DNA from: Cherax quadricarinatus
Taxonomy: Eukaryota > Arthropoda > Malacostraca > Decapoda > Parastacidae
Direction: 5' to 3'
NCBI RefSeq assembly: GCF_038502225.1
Contig: NC_091369.1
Location: 13,164,502-13,228,501, forward strand
Length of the DNA stretch: 64,000 nt
In this document: piece by piece, positions 1 to 11,200 of the stretch
Layout of the letters: each line of letters begins with the position of its first letter
Position numbering within the stretch: position 1 is the stretch's first letter
Made by a program: the position numbers and the translations under genes
The notes under the pieces: model-generated
Told to the model about the DNA's origin: nothing
Database searches by the model: none
Seen by the model: the letters and a program-made list of their open reading frames with translations, nothing else

Positions 1-1999
1 CACTATCCTCGTAAAAACTCTTCACTGCTTTCAGTAACCTACCTCCTACACCATACACTTGCAACATCTGCCACATTGCCCCCCTATCCACCCTGTCATA
101 CGCCTTTTCCAATCCATAAATGCCACAAAGACCTCTTTAGCCTTATCCAAATACTGTTCACTTATATGTTTCACTGTAAACACCTGGTCCACACACCCCC
201 TACCTTTCCTAAAGCCTCCTTGTTCATCTGCTATCCTATTCTCCGTCTTACTCTTAATTCTTTCAATTATAACTCTACCATACACTTTACCAGGTATACT
301 CAACAGACTTATCCCCCTATAATTTTTGCACTCTCTTTTATCCCCTTTGCCTTTATACAAAGGAACTATGCATGCTCTCTGCCAATCCCTAGGTACCTTA
401 CCCTCTTCCATACATTTATTAAATAATTGCACCAACCACTCCAAAACTATATCCCCACCTGCTTTTAACATTTCTATCTTTATCCCATCAATCCCGGCTG
501 CCTTACCCCCTTTCATTTTACCTACTGCCTCACGAACTTCCCCCACACTCACAACTGGCTCTTCCTCACTCCTACAAGATGTTATTCCTCCTTGCCCTAT
601 ACACGAAATCACAGCTTCCCTATCTTCATCAACATTTAACAATTCCTCAAAATATTCCCTCCATCTTCCCAATACCTCTAACTCTCCATTTAATAACTCT
701 CCTCTCCTATTTTTAACTGACAAATCCATTTGTTCTCTAGGCTTTCTTAACTTGTTAATCTCACTCCAAAACTTTTTCTTATTTTCAACAAAATTTGTTG
801 ATAACATCTCACCCACTCTCTCATTTGCTCTCTTTTTACATTGCTTCACCACTCTCTTAACTTCTCTCTTTTTCTCCATATACTCTTCCCTCCTTGCATC
901 ACTTCTACTTTGTAAAAACTTCTCATATGCTAACTTTTTCTCCCTTACTACTCTCTTTACATCATCATTCCACCAATCGCTCCTCTTCCCTCCTGCACCC
1001 ACTTTCCTGTAACCACAAACTTCTGCTGAACCCTCTAACACTACATTTTTAAACCTACCCCATACCTCTTCGACCCCATTGCCTATGCTCTCATTAGCCC
1101 ATCTATCCTCCAATAGCTGTTTATATCTTACCCTAACTGCCTCCTCTTTTAGTTTATAAACCTTCACCTCTCTCTTCCCTGATGCTTCTATTCTCCTTGT
1201 ATCCCATCTACCTTTTACTCTCAGTGTAGCTACAACTAGAAAGTGATCTGATATATCTGTGGCCCCTCTATAAACATGTACATCCTGAAGTCTACTCAAC
1301 AGTCTTTTATCTACCAATACATAATCCAACAAACTACTGTCATTTCGCCCTACATCATATCGTGTATACTTATTTATCCTCTTTTTCTTAAAATATGTAT
1401 TACCTATAACTAAACCCCTTTCTATACAAAGTTCAATCAAAGGGCTCCCATTATCATTTACACCTGGCACCCCAAACTTACCTACCACACCCTCTCTAAA
1501 AGTTTCTCCTACTTTAGCATTCAAGTCCCCTACCACAATTACTCTCTCACTTGGTTCAAAGGCTCCTATACATTCACTTAACATCTCCCAAAATCTCTCT
1601 CTCTCCTCTGCATTCCTCTCTTCTCCAGGTGCATACACGCTTATTATGACCCACTTCTCGCATCCAACCTTGACTTTAATCCACATAATTCTTGAATTTA
1701 CACATTCATATTCTCTTTTCTCCTTCCATAACTGATCGTTTAACATTACTGCTACCTCTTCCTTTGCTCTAACTCTCTCAGATACTCCAGATTTAATCCC
1801 ATTTATTTCCCCCCACTGAAACTCTCCTACCCCCTTCAGCTTTGTTTCGCTTAGGGCCAGGACATCCAACTTCTTTTCATTCATAACATCAGCAATCATC
1901 TGTTTCTTGTCATCCGCACTACATCCACGCACATTTAAGCAACCCAGTTTTATAAAGTTTTTCTTCTTCTCTTTTTTAGTAATTGTATACAGGAGAAGG
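1..1999 (-). pseudogene. RTE-like LINE ORF: endonuclease plus start of reverse transcriptase, frameshifted
   Basis: This encodes an apurinic-type endonuclease followed by a reverse transcriptase, the enzymes a non-LTR retrotransposon uses to nick target DNA and copy its RNA. The main frame runs 1932-46. Its first listed residue is a GTG, and endonuclease homology (LGCLNVRGC) continues upstream to a stop near 1999. Counting from that GTG, endonuclease motifs are SETK (about 28-31), YAPGEER (100-106), GDLNAKVG (135-142), LLDYVLVDKR (201-210) and SDH (228-230). RT motifs follow: GKAAGIDGIK (476-485), NYRGISLLSIPGKV (537-550) and GFRKGRG (573-579). The NYRGISLLSIPGK block is typical of the RTE clade. 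At the RT motif A aspartate (codon at 112-114) one base appears to be missing: the frame turns into junk, while the next frame reads LEKAYDRVDRG and stays open to the window edge. The copy is therefore broken by one frameshift and continues beyond position 1. Confidence 0.88.
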
Positions 2000-2100
2000 G
2001 GTTACTAGCCCATTGCTCCCGGCATTTTAGTCGCCTCATACGACACGCATGGCTTACGGAGGAAAGATTCTTTTCCACTTCCCCATGGACAATAGAAGAA
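2000..2100 (-). mobile_element. 5' leader of the RTE-like LINE
   Basis: Non-coding leader just upstream of the LINE frame. The words ggctagtaaccccttctcct and cctccgtaagccatgcgtg recur at 41786-41845 in the opposite orientation, which shows this is element sequence. An in-frame TAA near 1999 closes the ORF on this side. Confidence 0.6.
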
Positions 2101-2650
<550 letters not shown>

Positions 2651-2689
2651 AGTCAACAAAGCTGCTTTACTATTACCAGTAAAGCACTG

Positions 2690-2835
2690 AAGGGACTAAC
2701 CACCTCATATTTATCTCTTCAATGTTTCTGCTTTCTACAGCATTTCAGTTTTCGACTGAAGAAGTCAGCTGAGCAAGAGAAACGCTTCAACAATAAGATA
2801 CCAGCCTGCTGCACATATGTACTTCTGGTCCATGG
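2690..2835 (+). repeat. Half copy of the CGAAACG foldback family
   Basis: Carries the family order: ggactaaccacctca, then ctgaagaagtc, then gaaacgcttca, then an ataaga-tacc box and tgcacatatgt. Only the right arm is present. Confidence 0.65.
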
Positions 2836-3152
2836 CTGGGCTTTGGGAGTAGGAAAACTCTCGGAACTCATCAAAGGTATATCAAAGGTATGACTTGTCA
2901 GCATTGTAAACTATTAATTTAGTAAATATCTTAAGTCTACTGGAGTAAGACTTAAGGAACTAGACATGTGGGATTAAATTCTTTAACTGAATACAGTAGT
3001 CTGAAAGAAAGGTTTCAATCCCGTTGGTGGAAGATTCGGGGAACCGAAAACAAGATTGTTCATACACTTATTGTGGACAGCAGTTCATAAGGTTTGTTTG
3101 AAGCCTCATGAATTTAGAGACTAGAGGAATTAAATACATTACACGCAAGAAA
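2836..3152. other. 3' flank of gene A
   Basis: Lies downstream of the gene A stop codon on the minus strand. It should hold the 3' UTR, but I see no AATAAA or ATTAAA on the minus strand between 3152 and the (TA)n tract, so the poly(A) site is not placed. Confidence 0.4.
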
Positions 3153-3662
3153 TTATGACTTGGGGATCAAAGACCGCGTCCCAAAGATGTCAATAATATA
3201 CTGAAGACCTCGGCGTACTTGTCGCAGAGTTCTGAAGCCTCGCTCAGCACGGATCACTGTGTCCCCACCCTTGTACATCCTCACTGACAGGTTCGCGACG
3301 ATTGCCTCGTAGGGCTGTAAGTCGCACATAATCACGCTGTTTATGAGGGAGTCAATCAGGCCCTCCAGATTGGCGTGGATCTCTGCCATCTGGCTAGCGA
3401 AGACATTCTCGTGTAGTGTCTGGTCTAAGAGGAGGCTCTCCATGGCTACAGTGTACCGCTGGACGAAATCAAGAACTATCACTAGCTGATTTGCAGAGTG
3501 CTGTTGTGTTGACTGCTGCTGTGCAGACTCAGGGGGCAGGTTGGGCAACACATACATGCAGTGTGTACCCTCCTCGTCACAGATCTGTAACGAAGTGTTG
3601 TCTCTGCTCTCATTGAAGATGGTATCCATTGTATCCCAGGACTCCCCATACTCGTACAGTGT
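3153..3662 (-). CDS. Gene A exon 3 (terminal coding exon)
   Basis: Acceptor ttatcttgcag lies just upstream (AG at 3664-3663) and the exon starts in phase 0 with ACA CTG TAC. It encodes residues 86-254 and ends in TGA-type termination at 3155-3153. Conserved blocks: GESWD (91-95), IFNESRD (100-106), CDEEGTHC (113-120), AMESLLLDQTL (158-168), NLSVRMY (209-215) and RGFRTLRQ (226-233). A Gln/Ser-rich linker at 131-143 replaces the Ser/Pro-rich loop of gene B. Confidence 0.85.
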   Translation of the reverse strand, partial: TLYEYGESWDTMDTIFNESRDNTSLQICDEEGTHCMYVLPNLPPESAQQQSTQQHSANQLVIVLDFVQRYTVAMESLLLDQTLHENVFASQMAEIHANLEGLIDSLINSVIMCDLQPYEAIVANLSVRMYKGGDTVIRAERGFRTLRQVRRGLQYIIDIFGTRSLIPKS

Positions 3663-6600
3663 CTGCAAGATAAAAATATGCCATTACTGATCAATAAGAC
3701 ACAGGTGCAACACCTGGCTATCATTACTGACCACACGTTGCGATGACCAGTTGCTTTATCAATCCAACACAGAGAATAAACAATGTAGACGGTAATCTTG
3801 AGGTGTACTGTGCCTCAGTCTTGACAGGAAGTTGGATATGTATGGTATACTTTTCAGGCAAATTGAAGAATTAGGCAAATGTGCAATATCTTGGCATCTT
3901 TATCGTAAAACGTTTCGCCCTCCATTGGCTTCATCAGTACAAATTGAAGGACATCAGTGAAAGAGGGTTCTACTGCCTTCCCATTATATTCTTGGCGAAA
4001 CGTCTACAGTAAAGATACCCAGATGTTGCACATGTGTCTAATTCTTCATCTTGACAGATGCTCGCCACTGGCTGGCGAAACGTCTCCTCAGTAAAGATAC
4101 CCTGGTGTTGCTCATGTGACTTATTGATCAACCAGCCGGTGTTGTATACCAGTAAAGAAATGCACCATTACTAAGAGCTCTGTGAAAGGATTTACAAACC
4201 CTACTAAATAAGAAAATTTTTCAAGAAATGCTGTATTATCCATGACGCAAATTATTATTAAAAATACAACGAATGATAGACAAAGACGTGTATTATTCGT
4301 AGTATATATCCTACGTATGAATACAATAATGATACACAAGTCTTACGCAGCTCGTTCGTGTCTCGTATGTGTTTCTGATATTAGTGTGTACATGAGACAG
4401 CAGTCACAGCTTAACACAACACTCACGTAGTTATTTTTGAAAGCATCGATGAGGTCACAGAGAATCGCAGAGGTCAACACAATATCTTTGATCATCCCGC
4501 AGGAGATGTTGGCAGGAAGTACGTTCCTGTAGGAGGAGGAGGAGGCACTGAAGTCATCCTTGAGGTTCTGCTGTGGAGTGTGAGTGAGACAGGAAGCCAG
4601 CCATATCATACACAGGAACGTCAGTGTAGTACATGTCCGCCTTGTATTCTCTCTCACTCTACCTGAGGCAATAAGTTGATACCATCACCAGCTGATTACT
4701 ACTACTATTACAACTTCTAGTACTAGTACTACAACAACAACAACAACAACAACAACAATTACTACTACTACTACTACTACTACTACTATTACTACTGCTG
4801 CTGCTATTACTACTACTATTAATTTTACTAACTACTGCTACTAATTGATAATTACTACTACTGCTACCACTACTACCACCACCACCAATACTACTGCTAC
4901 TACTACTTTGATTACTATTACTAATAATAATAATACTTATAATAACAAATGAGTTTACGAACTCTGTACTTACACATAATGGAACAGGTCACTCTGGAAA
5001 TAGAAAACAAGGACGGTACTTGAAGACAAAGACGGTACTTGAAAACAAGGACGGTACTTGAAGACAAAGACGGTACTTGAAGACAAAGACGGTACTTGAA
5101 GACAAAGACGGTACTTGAAGACAAAGACGGTACTTGAAAACAAGGACGGTACTTGAAGACAAAGACGGTACTTGAAAACAAGGACGGTACTTGAAGACAA
5201 AGACGGTACTTGAAGACAAAGACGGTACTTGAAGACAAAGACGGTACTTGAAGACAAAGACGGTACTTGAAGACAAAGACGGTACTTGAAGACAAAGACG
5301 GTACTTGAAGACAAAGACGGTACTTGAAGACAAAGACGGTACTTGAAGACAAAGACGGTACTTGAAGACAAAGACGGTACTTGAAGACAAAGACGGTACT
5401 TGAAGACAAAGACGGTACTTGAAGACAAAGACGGTACTTGAAGACAAAGACGGTACTTGAAGACAAAGACGGTACTTGAAGACAAAGACGGTACTTGAAG
5501 ACAAAGACGGTACTTGAAGACAAAGACGGTACTTGAAGACAAAGACGGTACTTGAAGACAAAGACGGTACTTGAAGACAAAGACGGTACTTGAAGACAAA
5601 GACGGTACTTGAAGACAAAGACGGTACTTGAAGACAAAGACGGTACTTGAAGACAAAGACGGTACTTGAAGACAAAGACGGTACTTGAAGACAAAGACGG
5701 TACTTGAAAACAAGGACGGTACTTGAAGACAAAGACGGTACTTGAAGACAAAGACGGTACTTGAAGACAAAGACGGTACTTGAAGACAAAGACGGTACTT
5801 GAAGACAAAGACGGTACTTGAAGACAAAGACGGTACTTGAAGACAAAGACGGTACTTGAAGACAAAGACGGTACTTGAAAACAAGGACGGTACTTGAAGA
5901 CAAAGACGGTACTTGAAGACAAAGACGGTACTTGAAGACAAAGACGGTACTTGAAGACAAAGACGGTACTTGAAGACAAAGACGGTACTTGAAGACAAAG
6001 ACGGTACTTGAAGACAAAGACGGTACTTGAAGACAAAGACGGTACTTGAAGACAAAGACGGTACTTGAAGACAAAGACGGTACTTGAAGACAAAGACGGT
6101 ACTTGAAGACAAAGACGGTACTTGAAGACAAAGACGGTACTTGAAGACAAAGACGGTACTTGAAGACAAAGACGGTACTTGAAGACAAAGACGGTACTTG
6201 AAGACAAAGACGGTACTTGAAGACAAAGACGGTACTTGAAGACAAAGACGGTACTTGAAGACAAAGACGGTACTTGAAGACAAAGACGGTACTTGAAGAC
6301 AAAGACGGTACTTGAAGACAAAGACGGTACTTGAAGACAAAGACGGTACTTGAAGACAAAGACGGTACTTGAAGACAAAGACGGTACTTGAAGACAAAGA
6401 CGGTACTTGAAGACAAAGACGGTACTTGAAGACAAAGACGGTACTTGAAGACAAAGACGGTACTTGAAGACAAAGACGGTACTTGAAAACAAGGACGGTA
6501 CTTGAAGACAAAGACGGTACTTGAAGACAAAGACGGTACTTGAAGACAAAGACGGTACTTGAAGACAAAGACGGTACTTGAAGACAAAGACGGTACTTGA

Positions 6601-7842
6601 AGACAAAGACGGTACTTGAAGACAAAGACGGTACTTGAAGACAAAGACGGTACTTGAAGACAAAGACGGTACTTGAAGACAAAGACGGTACTTGAAGACA
6701 AAGACGGTACTTGAAGACAAAGACGGTACTTGAAGACAAAGACGGTACCTCCCGCTGTTGCGACAAAGCAAACCGGTACACTATGGTCTTCACTTTGTTT
6801 ATATTAATGAAAAAAAAAGGCCCAGTGGCTGATTTTTCTCTCTAAAAAAATATATGAGGAATATTTTTTTCTCTTGCAGGTCACTGAAATAATTGTATTA
6901 TTGTAACTGCAGAACAGAAGGTGAATCTTATGTTCGAGGTCTTCACGGTCTTCAAGGTCTTCAAGGACTTCACGTTCTTCAAGGTCTTCACGTTCTTCAA
7001 GATCTTTACATTCTTCAAGGACTTCACGTTCTTCAAGGTCTTCACATTCTTCAAGGTCTTCACGGTCTTTACGGTCTTTACATTCTTCAAGGTCTTTACA
7101 TTCTTTAAGGACTTCACGTTCTTCAAGGTCTTCACGGTCTTCAGAGTTTTCGAGGTTTTGAGTATCTTCAAGGTCTTCACATTCTTCAAGGTCTTCACGT
7201 TCTTCAAGGTCTTTACATTCTTTAAGGACTTCACGTTCTTCAAGGTCTTCACATTCTTCAAGGTCTTCACGGTCTTCACAGTTCTTGACGGTCTTTCAGG
7301 TTTACGAGGTCTTCACGGTCTTCAAGAGGCCGCAAAAATGTTACCTTCAGAAGACCTGACAAATGACACCGTCAGATAATGGACCAATGCACAGTCCCAT
7401 CACTTAAAACATGTTTAATGGAAACATGTTGATCCTGGAGCCTCGGTCACTCCAGAGACCCAGAACGGTAAAGTTTCCATTCAAAATATACGAAGTTGAT
7501 GCTTTTTGAGTCTTTCTTTTGCCACTATTTTATTTTCTCTTTTCCCGGACACAAGAAGTTGAAACCCTCCTGAATTTTCTTCACCTCTCGAAGATTTAAG
7601 CTATTTTTCCTTTCTTCCAACAATAGTGTCCTGATGCCGTTGAAGGACTTCTGATGTAATGAACAGGAGTATCCTTCTTTTCTTCGTATTAAAGCAGATT
7701 ATCTCCTATATTCCCCAGGCGGTATATATATACTTGACGGGTTTGGTGGCTGTAATTTCTGTATTCCCTCCTTCACTATAGACGTGTGAAGGCTCTAGAG
7801 CTGCTCTCACTACCACAACTCACCACAAGCTTGTCCAAACAT
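3153..7842 (-). CDS. Gene A: secreted helical cytokine-like protein, three coding exons
   Basis: Spliced model 7842-7824, 4662-4427, 3662-3153 gives 254 residues. It starts MFGQACG, has a basic n-region, a hydrophobic h-region (about 18-30, TTLTFLCMIWLASC) and a predicted cleavage near 31-33, so the product should be secreted. The mature protein has cysteines at 61, 75, 113, 120 and 198, and amphipathic helices at about 61-85, 140-167, 172-197 and 219-245. Introns are phase 1 and phase 0. Gene B, about 18 kb away in divergent orientation, has the same intron phases, the same four core cysteines and matching blocks: SWD-x5-FN, LD(Q/E)TL, LS-x2-MY and RGF-x-TLRQ. The two are clearly paralogues. 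Small size, signal peptide, helical content and two likely disulfides suggest a four-helix-bundle cytokine or hormone; that function is inference and no family is named. The gene structure is well supported; the function is not. Confidence 0.75.
3880..4115. repeat. CGAAACG-family copies inside gene A intron 2
   Basis: Three CGAAACGT/ACGTTTCGCC cores with tails resembling gtaaagatacccagatgttgcacatgtg. They lie in the 764-bp intron 3663-4426. Confidence 0.65.
4427..4662 (-). CDS. Gene A exon 2 (signal peptide and first helix)
   Basis: Acceptor tattgcctcag ends at 4663 and donor TAC|gtgagt begins at 4426. The exon has 2 + 78x3 nt, entering in phase 1 and leaving in phase 0. It encodes RVREN to AFKNNY: the hydrophobic signal core, a short Ser-rich stretch (SASSSSY), then the cysteine-started helix. 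Gene B's matching exon ends in the same way (SFKDDY then gtaagt). No in-frame ATG precedes the signal core here, so the start must lie in an upstream exon. Confidence 0.82.
4663..5002. repeat. Trinucleotide microsatellites in gene A intron 1
   Basis: From about 4690 the sequence is mixed (ACT)n, (AAC)n and (ACC)n tracts on the plus strand, grading into (TAA)n near 4925. No coding signal. Confidence 0.85.
5003..6748. repeat. 19-bp minisatellite, about 92 copies
   Basis: Unit gacggtacttgaagacaaa, repeated with very little variation. A variant with tgaaaacaagg occurs sporadically. Because 19 is not a multiple of 3 and the unit lacks stops, all three minus frames stay open for more than 550 codons; these are not genes. 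The array lies in intron 1 of gene A. Confidence 0.97.
6932..7330. repeat. 18-bp degenerate minisatellite in gene A intron 1
   Basis: Units built from ttcaaggtcttcacgttc with many point changes. The Phe-Lys-Val-Phe-Thr frames on plus and Lys-Thr-Leu-Lys-Asn frames on minus follow from the period of 18. Confidence 0.92.
7331..7823. other. 5' part of gene A intron 1, low-copy sequence
   Basis: No ORF or repeat recognised. Its minus-strand edge at 7823-7818 is the donor GTGAGT of gene A exon 1. Confidence 0.4.
7824..7842 (-). CDS. Gene A exon 1 (start codon, six codons plus one base)
   Basis: On the minus strand ATG TTT GGA CAA GCT TGT G is followed at once by gtgagt. The exon leaves in phase 1, which is exactly what exon 2 needs: G plus GT makes Gly. 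Gene B has the same arrangement (ATG T then gtaagt), and both starts follow a similar A/C-rich leader (acaagac...cacag). This match of phase and context is why I chose it. No other evidence fixes the start, so cDNA could move it. Confidence 0.6.
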
Positions 7843-7924
7843 AACTGTGTCTTGTGTCACAGCAGCTGTGTGTGTGTGTGAGAGTGAGTTGGACATTATC
7901 TGTGTTGTGGTCTGTAGTAACACC

Positions 7925-7936
7925 CATATTATACAC
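7925..7936 (-). promoter_or_regulatory. Possible TATA element of gene A
   Basis: Minus strand reads gtgtataatatg about 85-95 bp upstream of the proposed ATG, leaving room for a short 5' UTR. The match to TATAWA is weak and no initiator is obvious. Confidence 0.25.
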
Positions 7937-8005
7937 CCACCAGGATATAATTAGTGTGCTTGTGAATGCTCATTTGAGAGTGAAGGGGTCGATACTCACC
8001 TTCTT

Positions 8006-8007
<2 letters not shown>

Positions 8008-8092
<85 letters not shown>
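8008..8092. repeat. (TG)n microsatellite
   Basis: About 85 bp of pure TG, upstream of gene A on its strand. Confidence 0.97.
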
Positions 8093-8095
<3 letters not shown>

Positions 8096-8271
8096 TGCTT
8101 ATTAGCATGTTCTCGTTGGTAATTATAGGAGCAGAGTAATGCTCGTGGTGTCCAGTTTTCAATAATTTCCTCACCAAATAATTGTTTTATTTTTAATTTA
8201 AAAGGTTGTAGCACTTGCTACTTCCTCTTCTAATTTATTGCAATGGTTAACCACTCTTTCTCTCTCATTGT
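8093..8271. other. Spacer between (TG)n and the 36-bp array
   Basis: AT-rich sequence with no gene or recognisable repeat. Confidence 0.35.
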
Positions 8272-11200
8272 TCAGCCGCGGCTTCTTGCTAGCCCCAGTG
8301 CAGATACTAGGAAGGGGCTTCTTGCTAGCCCCAGTGCAGATACTAGGAAGGGGCTTCTTGCTAGCCCCAGTGCAGATACTAGGAAAGGGCTTCTTGCTAG
8401 CCCCAGTGCAGATACTAGGAAGGGGCTTCTTGCTAGCCCCAGTGCAGATACTAGGAATGGGCTTCCTGCTAGCCCCAGTGCAGATACTAGGAAGGGGCTT
8501 CTTGCCAGCCCCAGTGCAGATACTAGGAAGAGGCTTCTTGCTAGCCCCAGTGCAGATACTAGGAATGAGCTTCTTGCTAGCCCCAGTGCAGATACTAGGA
8601 AGAGGCTTCTTGCTAGCCCCAGTGCAGATACTAGGAAGAGGCTTCTTGCTAGCCCCAGTGCAGATACTAGGAAGAGGCTTCTTGCTAGCCCCAGTACAGA
8701 TACTAGGAAGGGGCTTCTTGCTAGCCCCAGTGCAGATACTAGGAATGGGCTTCTTGCTAGCCCCAGTGCAGATACTAGGAATGGGCTTCTTGCTAGCCCC
8801 AGTGCAGATACTAGGAATGGGCTTCTTGCTAGCCCCAGTGCAGATACTAGGAAGGGGCTTCTTGCTAGCCCCAGTGCAGATACTAGGAAGGGGCTTCTTG
8901 TTAGCCCCAGTGCAGATACTAGGAAGGGGCTTCTTGCTAGCCCCAGTGCAGATACTAGGAATGGGCTTCCTGCTAGCCCCAGTGCAGATACTAGGAAGGG
9001 GCTTCTTGCCAGCCCCAGTGCAGATACTAGGAAGGGGCTTCTTGTTAGCCCCAGTGCAGATACTAGGAAGGGGCTTCTTGCTAGCCCCAGTGCAGATACT
9101 AGGAAGGGGCTTCTTGCTAGCCCCAGTGCAGATACTAGGAAGGGGCTTCTTGCTAGCCCCAGTGCAGATACTAGGAAGGGGCTTCTTGCTAGCCCCAGTG
9201 CAGATACTAGGAAGGGGCTTCTTGCTAGCCCCAGTGCAGATACTAGGAAGGGGCTTCTTGCTAGCCCCAGTATAGATACTAATAAAGGGTTTCTTGCTAG
9301 CCCCAGTGCAGATACTAGGAAGGGGCTTCTTGCTAGCCCCAGTGCAGATACTAGGAAGGGGCTTCTTGCTAGCCCCAGTACAGATACTAGGAAGGGGCTT
9401 CTTGTTAGCCCCAGTACAGATACTAGGAAGGGGCTTCCTGTTAGCCCCAGTACAGATAATAGGAAGGGGCTTCTTGTTAGCCCCAGTACAGATACTAGGA
9501 AGGGGTTTCTTGCTAGCCCCAGTACAGATACTAGGAAGGGGCTTCTTGCTAGCCCCAGTACAGATACTAGGAAGGGGCTTCTTGTTAGCCCTAGTACAGA
9601 TACTAGGAAGGGGCTTCTTGTTAGCCCCAGTACAGATACTAGGAAGGGGCTTCTTGCTAGCCCCAGTACAGATACTAGGAAGGGGCTTCTTGTTAGCCCC
9701 AGTACAGATACTAGGAATGGGCTTCTTGTTAGCCCCAGTACAGATACTAGGAAGGGGCTTCTTGCTAGTCCCAGTGCAGATACTAGGAAGGGGCTTCTTG
9801 CTAGCCCCAGTGCAGATACTAGGAATGGGCTTCTTGCTAGCCCCAGTGCAGATACTAGGAAGGGGCTTCTTGCTAGCCCCAGTGCAGATACTAGGAAGGG
9901 GCTTCTTGTTAGCCCCAGTGCAGATACTAGGAAGGGGCTTCTTGCTAGCCCCAGTACAGATACTAGGAAGGGGCTTCTTGCTAGCCCCAGTACAGATACT
10001 AGGAAGGGGCTTCTTGCTAGCCCCAGTGCAGATACTAGGAAGGGGCTTCTTGTTAGCCCCAGTGCAGATACTAGGAAGGGGCTTCTTGCTAGCCCCAGTG
10101 CAGATACTAGGAAGGGGCTTCTTGCTAGCCCCAGTGCAGATACTAGGAAGGGGCTTCTTGCTAGCCCCAGTGCAGATACTAGGAAGGGGCTTCTTGCTAG
10201 CCCCAGTGCAGATACTAGGAAGGGGCTTCTTGCTAGCCCCAGTACAGATACTAGGAAGGGGATTCTTGCTAGCCCCAGTGCAGATACTAGGAAGGGACTT
10301 CTTGCTAGCCCCAGTTTCTTGCTAGCCCCAGTACAGATACTAGGAAGGGGCTTCTTGCTAGCCCCAGCACAGATACTAGGAAGGGGCTTCTTGTTAGCCC
10401 CAGTACAGATACTAGGAAGGGGCTTCTTGTTAGCCCCAGTACAGATACTAGGAAGGGGCTTTTTGTTAGCCCCAGTACAGATACTAGGAAGGGGCTTCTT
10501 GCTAGCCCCAGCACAGATACTAGGAAGGGGCTTCTTGTTAGCCCCAGTACAGATACTAGGACGGGGCTTCTTGGGTACAGATACTAGGAAGGGGCTTCTT
10601 GCTAGCCCCAGTACAGATACTAGGAAGGGGCTTCTTGCTTCTTGCTAGCCCCAGTACAGATACTAGGAAGGGGCTTCTTGTTAGCCCCAGTACAGACACT
10701 AGGAAGGGGCTTCTTGTTAGCCCCAGTACAGATACTAGGAAGGGGCTTCTTGCTAGCCCCAGTACAGATATTAGGAAGGGGCTTCTTGTTAGGCCCAGTA
10801 CAGATACTAGGAAGGGGCTTCTTGCTAGCCCCAGTACAGATACTAGGAAGGGGCTTCTTGTTAGCCCCAGTACTAGGAAGGGGCTTCTTGCTAGCCCCAG
10901 TACAGATACTAGGAAGGGGCTTCTTGCTAGCCCCAGTACAGATACTAGGAAGGGGCTTCTTGTTAGCCCCAGTACAGATACTAGGAAGGGGCTTCTTGCT
11001 AGCCCCAGTACAGATACTAGGAAGGGGCTTCTTGCTAGCCCCAGTACAGATACTAGGAAGGGGCTTCTTGCTAGCCCCAGTACAGATACTAGGAAGGGGC
11101 TTCTTGCTAGCCCCAGTACAGATACTAGGAAGGGGCTTCTTGCTAGCCCCAGTACAGATACTAGGAAGGGGCTTCTTGTTAGCCCCAGTACAGATACTAG

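Noticed and set aside
4921..6793. Three minus frames of about 600 codons (SLSSSTVFVFKYRLC repeats)
   Set aside because: All three phases of one 19-bp repeat; a real gene would favour one frame.
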